Below, in pieces: positions 35,101 to 43,548 of a stretch of DNA of 64,000 nucleotides (within the stretch, counting starts at the first letter, position 1; the number at the start of each line of letters is the position of its first letter). The notes beneath the pieces are model-generated. The model saw only the letters and a program-made list of their open reading frames with translations. It ran no database searches and was not told the origin of the DNA. Origin of the DNA: Acuticoccus sp965213555 (GTDB lineage Bacteria > Pseudomonadota > Alphaproteobacteria > Rhizobiales > Amorphaceae); assembly GCF_965213555.1 (NCBI RefSeq), contig NZ_OZ243890.1, positions 3,038,001 through 3,102,000 of the forward strand. Reading direction: 5' to 3'. Both the position numbers and the translations under genes were made by a program.

Positions 35101-37663
35101 CGAGCTCGTCGAGGCTTTCCGGGTTGCGCAGGGTCGAGGCATCGCCCGTCGCCGAGCCCTCGACGACGCCGCGCACCATCCGCCGCATGTACTTGCCGGA
35201 CCGCGTCTCGGGGAACTGGCTGACCTCCAGGAAGTCCGACGGGACGGCGACGGCGCCCTTCTCCGTCCGGACGAGGTCGGTGAGGCGGCGTCGGTCGTCC
35301 TGGGTCAGCCTGCGTCCCGCGACTGGGGTCACGAAGGCGATGGGCGTAACGCCCTTCTCCCGGTGCGGCGCGCCGACCACGAGGACGTTGCCGACGGGCG
35401 AGTCGGGGTCGAGCGCCTTGTCGCGCAGGATCGCGCCCTCGATCTCCTCCGTGCCGATGCGGTGGCCGGACACGTTGATCACGTCGTCGGAGCGCCCGTG
35501 CAGGGAGAACGAGCCATCCTCGTGGGCGATGGCGAAGTCGCCCTGGGTGTAGGCCCACGCGCCGCGCCAGCGCCGCCAGTAGGTGTCGGCGTAGCGCTCG
35601 TGGTCGCCCTTCCAGCCAGGCGCGATGTGGGCAGCGGCGCCGTTGCTGCGCACGGTAAAGTTCGGCGCGTCGCCCCAGATGGTGCGCGTCAGGTACGGGT
35701 AGGGGAGCGCGACGACGATCTCGCCCTTCTCGCCGCGCTCGGCGGGGCGCCACGGTGCGCCGCCCTCGTTCTCCGACCGCCGCAGCTTGGCCGCGCCATC
35801 GGGCGCTGGGGCCTCGGCATCCTCCACCCAGACATCTCCGACCACCCAGGGCAGGGGATAGGTGTGCGCGTCCGCCCGCAGCGGGAAGTCGTCGTTGCCG
35901 TAGAAGTGCGTCCAGGCGATCCCGCCGTGCTCGGTCGCCCAGTAGCTGTTGATGTACCAGGACGTGACGTTCTCCATGGCGAACGCCTGGACCGCCGGCG
36001 AGGTCGGCTCGGCGCAGAACGTCGCCACGCGAAGCGAGGACATGTCGTAGTTCTTGATGTCGGCGAGGTTCTCCGGGTCCTGCATCACCGACTTCAGGAA
36101 GGTCACGCCCGCCTTGAAGATCGAGACGCCGTAGCGCTCGATGATGGACGCAAAGCGCCCGGCGTGGGGGAAGACCGGCGAGCCCTCCGCGATCACCGTC
36201 GTCACGCGCGTGAGGAGCGCGGCGGCGATGAGGTAGCTCTGTCCGGTGATCCAGCCAGGGTCGGCGACGACGTACATGACGTCGCCGGGCCTCGCGTCGA
36301 AGGAGACCGGCATGGTCGCGGCGACGCCCGCGCAGTACCCGCCGTGGACGTGGACCACGCCCTTGGGCTTCCCCGTCGAGCCGGACGTGTAGATGATGAA
36401 GTTCGGGTACTCCGCGTCCACCGGCAGGGGCGGGCAGGCGGCCCAGACGGCGCGGACGAGGTCGTCGTCCGGCAGGGCGAGGAGCGCCGCCTCGTCGGCG
36501 ACGTCGAAGCCGGCCTCGCGCGCTGCCGCGAGCAGCGCCTCGCAGGCGCGGTCGGTGAGCTCGTGGCTCCAGTGGTCACGGGAGGGGTTCCAGGGGAGGT
36601 CGGGCTGCCCGGTGTGCCTCACCACGACGACCGCATCGACGCGCGGTGGCGAGGCGACGAGGCGTTCGGCGACGGCGATGCGCACCGTGGCCGCGGCCTC
36701 CGGCGTCATCGCCCGGTCCTGGCCAAGCTCGGACAGCGCGCGTCCGACGCCACGCATGACGTCGGAGCGCTCCACCGTCACCTCGCCGGTCAGGAGCTCG
36801 GCGACGGTGCGGGCGATCTGCTCGGCCTGCTCCTGCGGCACTTCGAGGCTGGGCTCCGCGAGCGCCTCCTTCAAGAGGCGCATCGCGACCTCGACGGGCA
36901 CGAAGTTGTCGAGCGCGGGGTCCGTGTAGCTCGGCTTGAATGCGACGAGCTGGGCGTTGCGGTAGCTGCCGTCCGTGGTGACGACGACCCTCGCGCCGGC
37001 GTCGGTGATGCGGTCCGACAGCGTCTTGTCGCTGAAGCCCCCGAACACCGGCGTGTAGATGATGCCAGCTCGCTTGGCACCCTCGGTCCAGAAGATCTGC
37101 GCCGGGATGCTCGGCATGTTCAGCGCGATGCGCTCGCCCGGCTCGAGGCCGAGCGCCCGCAGCGCCAGCGCGCACTTGGCGCTCTCCACCAGGAGGTGGC
37201 GACGGCTGACGCTGTAGGCGTCGATGGGCCCGCCGCGCCCCGCGTTGTCGGACATGTTCCAGCGGTCGCCCTCGAAGATGAGCGCCGCCTCCTCGCCGTG
37301 ACCTGCAAGGACGTGGCGATCGACCTCGTTGAACGCCGCGTTGGTGAGGCCGCCCTCGAACCAGGCGAAGTGCGGGGGATCGTCGGCGTTGAACGCGCGG
37401 TGCCAAGGGTCGTGATCGGCAGGCAGGTCGAGCGTCACGGGCTCGAGGGTCGCCGCATCCCACCCGGTCCAGCCTCGCTCGTCGTCAAGGCTCGCCCAGA
37501 CGCCTGCCTTGCCCTCGTCGGGCAGGAACCATGCGATCTCGCGCTTGGCGAGGGCGCCGTGAAAAGCTCCCGGGTCATCGAGGCAGGCGGCGCGCATGCG
37601 CTCCCAGGCCGCGCGATCGACGACTGGGTTGCGGGCAGGCGTCGGTAGGCTCGGTGGGATCAC
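32165..37663 (-). CDS. pcs: Propionyl-CoA synthase, trifunctional fusion (3-hydroxypropionate bi-cycle type)
   Basis: 1832 residues, against about 1820 for Chloroflexus PCS. It would turn 3-hydroxypropionate, ATP, CoA and NADPH into propionyl-CoA. Three domains appear in the expected order. (1) Acyl-CoA synthetase, ~1-870, with YTSGSTGKPKGVVHVHGGY near 430, SDDVINVSGHRIGTEE, and the acylation lysine in SGKYMRR near 823. (2) Enoyl-CoA hydratase, ~885-1170, with GADIRQM, GGGMEFALACHYR near 993 and FGQPEINLRLLPGYGGTQ near 1012, keeping both catalytic Glu. (3) MDR-type acrylyl-CoA reductase, ~1280-1832, with FVEGSATGTGLDALKSG near 1423, related to crotonyl-CoA carboxylase/reductases. GTG start with GGAG six bases upstream. 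mcr follows after 25 bp. Confidence 0.94.
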   Translation of the reverse strand: MIPPSLPTPARNPVVDRAAWERMRAACLDDPGAFHGALAKREIAWFLPDEGKAGVWASLDDERGWTGWDAATLEPVTLDLPADHDPWHRAFNADDPPHFAWFEGGLTNAAFNEVDRHVLAGHGEEAALIFEGDRWNMSDNAGRGGPIDAYSVSRRHLLVESAKCALALRALGLEPGERIALNMPSIPAQIFWTEGAKRAGIIYTPVFGGFSDKTLSDRITDAGARVVVTTDGSYRNAQLVAFKPSYTDPALDNFVPVEVAMRLLKEALAEPSLEVPQEQAEQIARTVAELLTGEVTVERSDVMRGVGRALSELGQDRAMTPEAAATVRIAVAERLVASPPRVDAVVVVRHTGQPDLPWNPSRDHWSHELTDRACEALLAAAREAGFDVADEAALLALPDDDLVRAVWAACPPLPVDAEYPNFIIYTSGSTGKPKGVVHVHGGYCAGVAATMPVSFDARPGDVMYVVADPGWITGQSYLIAAALLTRVTTVIAEGSPVFPHAGRFASIIERYGVSIFKAGVTFLKSVMQDPENLADIKNYDMSSLRVATFCAEPTSPAVQAFAMENVTSWYINSYWATEHGGIAWTHFYGNDDFPLRADAHTYPLPWVVGDVWVEDAEAPAPDGAAKLRRSENEGGAPWRPAERGEKGEIVVALPYPYLTRTIWGDAPNFTVRSNGAAAHIAPGWKGDHERYADTYWRRWRGAWAYTQGDFAIAHEDGSFSLHGRSDDVINVSGHRIGTEEIEGAILRDKALDPDSPVGNVLVVGAPHREKGVTPIAFVTPVAGRRLTQDDRRRLTDLVRTEKGAVAVPSDFLEVSQFPETRSGKYMRRMVRGVVEGSATGDASTLRNPESLDELAEVVGAWRRRQTLSDEQALFERYRYFLIQYNTVAPGQRVATVTVSNPPVNALNERAIDELVTVVDHLSRKADVAAVVFTGAGSASFVAGADIRQMLEEVNTVGEAKVLPNNAQLAFRKIEAMGKPCVAAIQGVCLGGGMEFALACHYRVAEPTARFGQPEINLRLLPGYGGTQRLPRLLAERHGERGLRDALDLILGGRAIDAARAEAIGAVDALARGSEDVLSLAHAAVRDYVADGEASALGQAFAERRAMTRRWDGPSGIDLDAVLADDVLQRTLRQLAWAGRDRAGERALEAVRTGWREGMTAGLAVEAERFAEAIIDPDGGKTGIQQFMDRQSPPLPVRRDGIWEYDAHEAEKARRIEAGDLLPLGAPFYPGVTPIPPAQLAFGVARDPATGAPRLGPPETSERELIVPVRRPEPNEALVYLLTSEVNFNDNWALTGIPVSPFDSHDEDVQVTGSGGLALVAALGSEVKAEGRLKVGDMVAVYSGTTDLLSPSAGDDPMYAGFAIQGYETKTGSHAQFLLVQGPQLHKPPADLTLEQAGSYTLNLGTVTRCLFTTLGITPGKTMFVEGSATGTGLDALKSGVRTGLSVTGLVSSRERAEFVGAQGAVGAIDRREPAIADAFRPVPENPEEAAAWEREGEPILERYRALNDGRLADFVVSHAGERAFPRSFQLLAEGGRLAFYGASSGYHFSFMGKPGSAKPQEMLERAGLTGGESVLLYYGPGTRELADPAGLEMIEAARLAKARTVVVTSSDGQREFLQSLGLEEAVEGIVSLEGLHRRDGAFRWPLTLPRLPDAREDIEAFKKGVRDYQQNTLKPFGNAVGRLLRSPGNPRGVPDVVMERAATDTLGVSTSLVKPFGGRVVYAEDVGGRRYTFYAPQVWTRQRRILMPTASILGTHLCNAHEVTVMNRMIAAGLLDVTEPTVVPWEDLPKAHQAMWDNTHAGATYVVNHALPAMGLRSRDELLETWASLASA

Positions 37664-37781
37664 ACGGTCGCTCCGCGCTGCGCGAGGACCGCGAGCCTAC
37701 CTGAAATGTCGCGCTGCCCCAATCCGCCATTTGCGTACAGGGCAACCCACGAAGCAGCCGTCGTGAAGGAGGATGGAACGG

Positions 37782-37858
<77 letters not shown>

Positions 37859-37906
37859 TGCTGCCTCGGTATCCGGTTTGACCGCACCAGGCAAGCGGCG
37901 TCCAGG

Positions 37907-38110
37907 TCAGGCCTCGCGCTGCATCCACTTGATCAGCGCGCCGACTGGGACGACCCAGAGGAGCCCCGCCACGAAGTAGTACGCAAGTTGGGTCACGCCG
38001 TCGGTCCCCGGCAGGAGGCGCACCGCGAGGACCATCGCCGCGTGGGCGTAGACGATGAGGAACAGCACGGTGACCACCGTGCCCAAGAGCTTCTTCCAGC
38101 GAACGTCCAT
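37907..38110 (-). CDS. DUF2842 family small membrane protein
   Basis: 67 residues. Two hydrophobic helices (TVVTVLFLIVYAHAAMVLAV and LAYYFVAGLLWVVPVGALI) separated by LLPGTDGVTQ, ending KWMQREA. This matches the small alphaproteobacterial DUF2842 family, of unknown function. ATG 38110 is preceded by GGGGAAG on the minus strand. It is divergent from heme A synthase. Confidence 0.88.
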   Translation of the reverse strand: MDVRWKKLLGTVVTVLFLIVYAHAAMVLAVRLLPGTDGVTQLAYYFVAGLLWVVPVGALIKWMQREA

Positions 38111-38209
38111 GCTTCCCCGTCAGCCGTGTGATCCCAGCGGCCAACGCAGGCGCGACATGATCGCCTGCGCTCAGGCTTCGTGTTTGGAGCCTGCAGGCCG
38201 CACCGCTAG

Positions 38210-39271
38210 ATGTGCGCCATGGACACCGACGCTTCAATCGCCTGGTGGCTGCGCATCGTCGCGGCCTTCGTCGTCGCGACTCTCGTGGTGGGCGGTGCGA
38301 CGCGTCTCACCGATTCCGGGTTGTCGATCACCGAGTGGCGACCGATCCTCGGCGTTGTGCCGCCGCTGACTGAGGCGGCCTGGCAGGAGGCGTTCGCGCT
38401 CTACCGGCAGATCCCGGAGTATCAGCTCGTCAACCGGGGCATGTCCCTCGCCGACTTCCAGGTGATCTACTGGTGGGAGTGGGCGCACCGCGCCGTCGCG
38501 CGCACCATCGGGCTGGCGTTCGCGTTGCCCCTGGCCTGGTTCTGGCTGCGCGGCCGGCTGCCGGACTGGTTCAAGCCGTGGGCGCTGGTGCTCCTGGCCC
38601 TCGGCGCACTGCAGGGCGCGGTGGGCTGGTGGATGGTGACGTCCGGCCTGACCGAGCGCGTCGACGTCAGCCAGTACCGCCTGGTGGTGCACCTGACGCT
38701 CGCCTGCGTCATCCTCGCACTCACCGTGTGGCTGTCGGTGCGCCTCGCCGGCCGCGCTGGCGGGGTTGAGGCGCCGACGCCCGTGCGACTCGGCGCTGTC
38801 ATCCTGCCGTTCGCGATCCTGATCCAGATCGCCCTCGGGGGCCTGGTCGCCGGGATGGACGCAGGCCTTGCGTCCGACCAATGGCCGCTGATGGCGGGCG
38901 CGGTCGTCCCCGACGGGCTCCTCCTCCTCGACCCGTGGTGGGCCAACGCCTTCGAGAACCCGCTGACGGCGCAGTTCAACCACCGCCTGGCCGGCTACCT
39001 GCTGCTCGCGTTGGTGCTCTGGCACGCTGCCGCGGCGGTCCGCGCGTCGGCCGGTGCAGCGACCGCGGTCGGGCTCGCGGCGCTTGTCGTCGCCCAGGCC
39101 GCCATCGGCGTCGGCGTCGTCGTCTGGCGCGTGCCGTTGGAGCTCGCAGGGCTCCATCAGGTCATGGCCGCGGTCATCCTCTGGGTGGCGACGGCGCACG
39201 CAGCGCGTCTGGGGTACGTCCCCGCCACACGAGCCGTCTCCGCGCAGGTCGCGGCCGCTCACCGGGCCTGA
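38210..39271 (+). CDS. ctaA: Heme A synthase, COX15 type 2
   Basis: 353 residues with eight membrane helices. Converts heme O to heme A for cytochrome aa3 oxidase. Visible: GGATRLTDSGLSITEWRP near residue 28, EWAHRAVARTIGLAF with a heme-ligand His, VDVSQYRLVVHLTLA with another, GGLVAGMDAGLASDQWPLM, and QFNHRLAGYLLLAL and AGLHQVMAAVILW with the later His residues. These mark the alphaproteobacterial/mitochondrial type. In-frame ATG 38219 is an equally plausible start. It shares a strand with the next small gene. Confidence 0.94.
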   Translation: MCAMDTDASIAWWLRIVAAFVVATLVVGGATRLTDSGLSITEWRPILGVVPPLTEAAWQEAFALYRQIPEYQLVNRGMSLADFQVIYWWEWAHRAVARTIGLAFALPLAWFWLRGRLPDWFKPWALVLLALGALQGAVGWWMVTSGLTERVDVSQYRLVVHLTLACVILALTVWLSVRLAGRAGGVEAPTPVRLGAVILPFAILIQIALGGLVAGMDAGLASDQWPLMAGAVVPDGLLLLDPWWANAFENPLTAQFNHRLAGYLLLALVLWHAAAAVRASAGAATAVGLAALVVAQAAIGVGVVVWRVPLELAGLHQVMAAVILWVATAHAARLGYVPATRAVSAQVAAAHRA

Positions 39272-39275
39272 GGCG

Positions 39276-39533
39276 GTGACCGGCAAGCTGCCCTCGCCCT
39301 GCATCGGCGTGTGCAAGTTCCGCCGCGAGGGCCACTGCATCGCCTGCTCGATGACGAAGCCGCAGAAGAAGCTGTTCAAGTCGCTGAAGGGCAAACACCG
39401 GCCGGCGTTCGTCGCAATGCTCCTGCGCCAGCAGGAGGCGCTGGGCGGCTACTCGTTCTGGCCGAGGAAGTACGCGAAGAAGTGCGCGCGCAAAGACGTC
39501 GCCCCGCCCGCCATGGACCGCGGCACGGCGTAA
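39276..39533 (+). CDS. DUF1289 family protein
   Basis: 85 residues. Contains the family's four cysteines in PCIGVCKF and GHCIACSMT, suggesting a metal or Fe-S site, and a basic C-terminus (FWPRKYAKKCARKD). Function unknown. The GTG at 39276 follows the heme A synthase stop by four bases, so the two are co-transcribed. Confidence 0.85.
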   Translation: MTGKLPSPCIGVCKFRREGHCIACSMTKPQKKLFKSLKGKHRPAFVAMLLRQQEALGGYSFWPRKYAKKCARKDVAPPAMDRGTA

Positions 39534-39544
39534 AGCGGCGTTGA

Positions 39545-39572
39545 CCCGGAGCCCCGTCGGCGGCGCTCCGGG
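39545..39572. terminator. Hairpin between convergent DUF1289 and metY genes
   Basis: CCCGGAGC (39545-39552) pairs with GCTCCGGG (39565-39572) around a 12-base loop, midway between two converging stops 46 bp apart. No T-run flanks it, but the position fits a bidirectional terminator. Confidence 0.6.
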
Positions 39573-39579
39573 GCACGCG

Positions 39580-40866
39580 TCAGGCGGCCATCAGCGCCTG
39601 GTCGAGGTCGGCGATGATGTCCTCGATGTCCTCGATCCCGATGGACACGCGCACCACGTCCGGCCCCGCGCCGGCGGACTTCCTCTGCTCGTCGGCGAGC
39701 TGGCGGTGCGTCGTCGACGCCGGGTGGATGACGAGCGAGCGGGTGTCGCCGATGTTCGCGAGGTGCGAGAACATCTTGAGGTTCGACACCAGCGCCACGC
39801 CCGCGTCGTAGCCGCCGGTGAGGCCGAAGGTGAAGACCGCCCCCGCACCGTTCGGGCAGTACTTCTTGGCGAGGTTGTTGTAGCGGTCGCCGGGCAGCCC
39901 CGGATAGCTCACCCACGACACCTTCGGATGGTCGTTGAGGTACTGCGCGACGGCCAGCGCGTTCTCGCAGTGCCGCTGCATCCTCAGCGCCAGGGTCTCG
40001 ATGCCGGTGAGCACCATGAACGCGTTCATCGGGGACAGCGCGGCGCCGAGGTCGCGCAGTCCGAGCACGCGGCAGGCGACGGCGAAGGCGAAGTTGCCGA
40101 ACGTTTCGGCCAGCACCATGCCTTGATACTCGGGCCGTGGCTCGGACAGCATGGGGTAGCGCCTGTCCCCGGCCCACTGGAAGGAGCCGCCGTCGACGAT
40201 CACCCCGGCGATGGAGTTGCCGTGCCCGCCGAGGAACTTCGTCGCCGAGTGCACGATGATGTCCGCGCCGTGCTCGAAGGGGCGCACGAGGTAGGGCGTC
40301 GCCATCGTCGAGTCGACGACGAACGGCACGTTCGCCTCCTTGGCGATGGCGGAGATCGCCTCAAGGTCCATTATGACGCCGCCGGGGTTGGCGATGGACT
40401 CGCAGAAGATCGCCTTCGTCTTGTCGGTGATCGCGGCCTTGAAGGACGAGGGGTCGTCCGCGTCCGCCCACTTCACGACCCAGCCGAAGTTCTTGTAGGC
40501 GTGGGTCATCTGGTTGATGGAGCCGCCGTAGAGCTTGTTGGAGGCGATGAGCTCGTCCCCCGGCTGCATCAGGGTGTGCATGACGAGGACCTGCGCGGCG
40601 TGGCCCGAGGCGGTGGACACGGCCGCCGTGCCCCCCTCCAGCGCGGCGACGCGCTCCTCCAGGACGGCGCAGGTCGGGTTGCCGATGCGCGTGTAGATGT
40701 TGCCGAACGCCTGCAGGCCGAAGAGCGAGGCCGCGTGGTCGACGCTGTCGAACACGAACGAGGTGGACTGGTAGATCGGCGTCGCCCGCGCGCCGGTCGT
40801 CGGATCGGGCTGCGCGCCGGCGTGGATCGCCCGCGTGTTGAAGCCGGGTTCGTGCGCGTCGGCCAT
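39580..40866 (-). CDS. metY: O-acetylhomoserine aminocarboxypropyltransferase (sulfhydrylase)
   Basis: 428 residues of the Cys/Met PLP family. It should form homocysteine from O-acetylhomoserine and sulfide. Motifs: FNTRAIHAGAQPDPTTGARA, IYTRIGNPTCAVLEERVAALEGG, the PLP lysine in HSATKFLGGHGNSIAG, and SLVIHPASTTHRQL. The length and the FNTRAIHAG N-terminus fit MetY better than cystathionine gamma-synthases. ATG 40866 has GGAGGA six bases upstream; a TTG twelve bases earlier merely overlaps that Shine-Dalgarno. Confidence 0.94.
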   Translation of the reverse strand: MADAHEPGFNTRAIHAGAQPDPTTGARATPIYQSTSFVFDSVDHAASLFGLQAFGNIYTRIGNPTCAVLEERVAALEGGTAAVSTASGHAAQVLVMHTLMQPGDELIASNKLYGGSINQMTHAYKNFGWVVKWADADDPSSFKAAITDKTKAIFCESIANPGGVIMDLEAISAIAKEANVPFVVDSTMATPYLVRPFEHGADIIVHSATKFLGGHGNSIAGVIVDGGSFQWAGDRRYPMLSEPRPEYQGMVLAETFGNFAFAVACRVLGLRDLGAALSPMNAFMVLTGIETLALRMQRHCENALAVAQYLNDHPKVSWVSYPGLPGDRYNNLAKKYCPNGAGAVFTFGLTGGYDAGVALVSNLKMFSHLANIGDTRSLVIHPASTTHRQLADEQRKSAGAGPDVVRVSIGIEDIEDIIADLDQALMAA

Positions 40867-40920
40867 GGTATCCTCCAACCTGTCGCAGGCTGCGGGTTGT
40901 CGGTCAGCCGCGCAGCGGCG

Positions 40921-41316
40921 TCAATCGCGAACGGCGCGCGGGCCTTGCGGCTCGCCGCCGCCCTTCTTGCCGCCCGCCCGCACGCTCTTGATGGCGTTGC
41001 CCGCCGCCTTCAGCGCGGCCTTGCCCTCGATCTTGCGCCTGAGCGGCCGCGTCCGCTTGAGCATCGTCGCCATGTTGCGACCGGCGCGCGTCTCCACGAA
41101 CACGAAGCCACGGTCGAGGGCGCCGGAGCGCTCGCGCGCCTTCTTCACGTAGTACCGCGCAGTGGCTGAGACGGTGACGAGGATGACGACGCCGATCGCG
41201 ATCAGCGGAACGCCGGTCGGCAGGGGGGTCGGTGCCGTGAGGAAGCCGATGATCACGCAAAGGCTCGCGATGACGATGACCGCTGCCTTGCGCACCCGGG
41301 TGGCCAAGAACTTCAT
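40921..41316 (-). CDS. Putative two-helix membrane protein, unknown function
   Basis: 131 residues. Two adjacent hydrophobic helices lie at about 10-50 (AVIVIASLCVIIGFL and GVPLIAIGVVILVTVS) with PTPLPTG between, then a basic, soluble C-terminal half (RRKIEGKAALKAAGNAIKSV). The short helical hairpin with a Pro-rich turn recalls PGPGW-type small membrane proteins, but I cannot name it. ATG 41316 is chosen over a start 36 bases upstream because AGGGC precedes it. Confidence 0.65.
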   Translation of the reverse strand: MKFLATRVRKAAVIVIASLCVIIGFLTAPTPLPTGVPLIAIGVVILVTVSATARYYVKKARERSGALDRGFVFVETRAGRNMATMLKRTRPLRRKIEGKAALKAAGNAIKSVRAGGKKGGGEPQGPRAVRD

Positions 41317-41389
41317 GCGTGCCCTGCCGTCGCCGTCCGGCGCCTCGTGCAACTGCCGCTGACGAGCGGTGCGTCCGGTCGCGGTGCCG

Positions 41390-42454
41390 TCAGCCGTGCG
41401 CCTTGCGGAACACCATCACCTTAGACACGAACGCGGGCCAGCTGGCATCCAGCTCGAGGCCCGCCGACCGAAATAGCTGGTCCATGTCCTCCGTCAAGTA
41501 CGAGCGGTAGTAGGGCTCGTAGAACAGCTGCGGAAACAGCTCGAGCAGCCCGTCGAGCTCCGGGGTGTCGCCGGTCTGCAGGCTGTCGATGATGACGAGC
41601 CTGCCGCCGGGCGCGACCACGCGGGCGAGCTCGGCTGCCACCTCGCGCCGCACCTTGGGTGGCAGCTCGTGGAACAGGTAGATGTTGGACACGACGTCGA
41701 AGGCGCCGGTCGCGAAGGGCAGCGCCTCTGCGGCGCCGACCACGGCGCCGGAGCCCGCGCGTGGCATGAGCTTCTCACGCGCCATCGCCACGTAAGGCTC
41801 CGACAAGTCGCTCGCCACGACCGGAAGCCGTGGGAAGGCGAGGCGCACGTCGCGCAGGAACGCGCCGGACCCCGACGCTACGTCGAGCATGCGCAGCTCG
41901 CGCTGGTCGCGCCCGCGCGCGAGCTCGGCGATGGGAACGAGTCCCTGCCGCCGCATCGCCGCCGCGGCGCCGAAGAACAGCGTCTCGACCTGGGTGTCGT
42001 AGAGCTTGGCCGACCCCTCGCTCATCCAGCCGTCGGTCTGGAAGTGGAAGTTCTGCATGTAGTAGCGCGGCCTGCGGCCCGCCTCACGGTCCACCTCCTG
42101 GTGAGACTGGGTGGCGCGGCGGCGCACGATGTTGGGCAGATCCTTGAGGTACATCTCGCGGCGCTCGAGGAGGCCCGGCAACCCGTCCGGCTCGTCCTCC
42201 GGCATCGGGTAGAGCCCGGCCTCTACGTTGGCGAGGTCGCGGGCGAGGAGGCTGCGCACGTGGCCGAGGAGGACGGCGCGGTTCGGGATCCCGCCCGGCG
42301 CCTCGATCCGCGGCGGCGCGATCCTCGGCAGGGTGCGCCCGACCCGGTTGCCGAGGCGCACGCCGGCGGCGTTCTGCGAGGCGTACCATCCGACCCGTGC
42401 CGCCTGCGTCACGCCGAAGCGTGCCCGCAGCGCCAGACGTTCCACCGGCGTCAT
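41390..42454 (-). CDS. Class I SAM-dependent methyltransferase (UbiE-like), substrate unknown
   Basis: 354 residues. The C-terminal half is a Rossmann methyltransferase: motif I LDVASGSGAFLRDV near residue 190, VVASDLSEPYVAMA, EALPFATGAFDVVSNIYLFHELPP, and ARVVAPGGRLVIIDSLQ. The N-terminal ~170 residues are helical and contain NFHFQTDGWMSEGSAKLYD, found in a set of proteobacterial methyltransferases of unknown substrate. Start ATG 42454 has GGAGGG upstream and overlaps the RlmD-like stop (ATGA). Confidence 0.85.
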   Translation of the reverse strand: MTPVERLALRARFGVTQAARVGWYASQNAAGVRLGNRVGRTLPRIAPPRIEAPGGIPNRAVLLGHVRSLLARDLANVEAGLYPMPEDEPDGLPGLLERREMYLKDLPNIVRRRATQSHQEVDREAGRRPRYYMQNFHFQTDGWMSEGSAKLYDTQVETLFFGAAAAMRRQGLVPIAELARGRDQRELRMLDVASGSGAFLRDVRLAFPRLPVVASDLSEPYVAMAREKLMPRAGSGAVVGAAEALPFATGAFDVVSNIYLFHELPPKVRREVAAELARVVAPGGRLVIIDSLQTGDTPELDGLLELFPQLFYEPYYRSYLTEDMDQLFRSAGLELDASWPAFVSKVMVFRKAHG

Positions 42455-43548
42455 TCGTCCCTCCGAAGCTCCGCGACCGCCTCGATATGGCCCGTGCCCA
42501 CGAACTGATCGACTGGGGTGACCTGCGTGATTTTGTACCCCCCGGCGACGAGGTGGGCGAGGTCGCGGGCGAGCGTGCGCGGCTCGCACGACACCGCGAC
42601 GATGCGCGGGACGGTCGAGTTGGCGAGGCCCTGCGCCAGCGCCTCCGCACCGGCTCGGGGGGGATCGAAGACGACCGCCTCGACGCCGTTGAGCTCGGCG
42701 AGGCTCAACGGGTCACGCATGAGGTTGCGTCGCGCGACCGTGAGCGGCCTGCGCCCCGAGGCGCGCGCCATCCCCGCCGCCAGCGCGTCAAGGGCCGGCC
42801 CGTCCGCGTCCACCGCCGTCACCCGCGCATGTGCGGTGATCGGCACGGCGAAGGTCCCGAGCCCGCAGAATGCATCGACGACACGTCCCGCCTCGCCGAC
42901 CCCCGCGAGGACGAGGCGGGTGAGGGTGGCCTCGCCGGTGCGGCTCGGTTGCAGGAAGGCGCCCGGCGGGAACGGCACGTTTACGCCGTCGAAGCGCACC
43001 ACGGGCGGCTCGCGCAACAGCGCGATGTCGCCGTCCACGGTGAGGCGCGCGATGGCCGGGTCGTCCACCGCCAACATGGGTGGCGCGGGGCGCGGCCTTC
43101 GCCCGCGGCCGGAGCGCGACGGCTGCAGCGTGGCGGCGACGTCGACGCCGTTGGCGCACAGCGTCGCAGTCAGCCGTGCGTGCCCCGCGTGGCGGGCGAG
43201 CGCGGCGCCGATCGCCCGGATCGCCGGCCAGGACGCCGCAAGGCTCGGATCGAGCGCGGGACAGGCGGCGACGTCCACCAAATCGTGCGAGCGGGCTGCG
43301 AGGTAGCCGACGAGCTCGCCGGACCGCCCGGCGGCCGCGGTCAGCGTCGCGCGGCGTCGGCTCGCGAAGGGCAGCCGCACCAGTGGGGCGAGCGGCGCCT
43401 CGAGGCCGCGACCGCGCAACGCCGTCGCCACCGCGCCCGACTTCTGCCGGGCGTAGGTCGCAGCGGGGCGGTCGAGCGCGCTGCATCCGCCGCACCGGCC
43501 GAACAGCGGGCACGCTCCGACCGGCAGGGCCTCGTCCGCCGGGCTCAG
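42451..43548 (-). CDS. RlmD/TrmA-family 23S rRNA (uracil-5-)-methyltransferase, short form without TRAM domain
   Basis: About 365 residues. Seen: Fe-S cysteines ACPLFGRCGGCSAL at the very N-terminus and VAACPALD later; SAM motif DAFCGLGTFAVPI; FDPPRAGAEA; the catalytic Cys in VSCEPRTLARDLAHL and a C-terminal VDQFVGTGHIEAVAELRR. RlmD methylates U1939; the family also includes RlmC/TrmA, so the exact target is uncertain. No ATG, GTG or TTG lies in frame between the preceding shadow frame and the cysteine motif. The best start is CTG 43548, whose CTGA overlaps the tlyA stop. The N-terminal TRAM RNA-binding domain of E. coli RlmD is absent. Confidence 0.82.
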   Translation of the reverse strand: MSPADEALPVGACPLFGRCGGCSALDRPAATYARQKSGAVATALRGRGLEAPLAPLVRLPFASRRRATLTAAAGRSGELVGYLAARSHDLVDVAACPALDPSLAASWPAIRAIGAALARHAGHARLTATLCANGVDVAATLQPSRSGRGRRPRPAPPMLAVDDPAIARLTVDGDIALLREPPVVRFDGVNVPFPPGAFLQPSRTGEATLTRLVLAGVGEAGRVVDAFCGLGTFAVPITAHARVTAVDADGPALDALAAGMARASGRRPLTVARRNLMRDPLSLAELNGVEAVVFDPPRAGAEALAQGLANSTVPRIVAVSCEPRTLARDLAHLVAGGYKITQVTPVDQFVGTGHIEAVAELRRDE

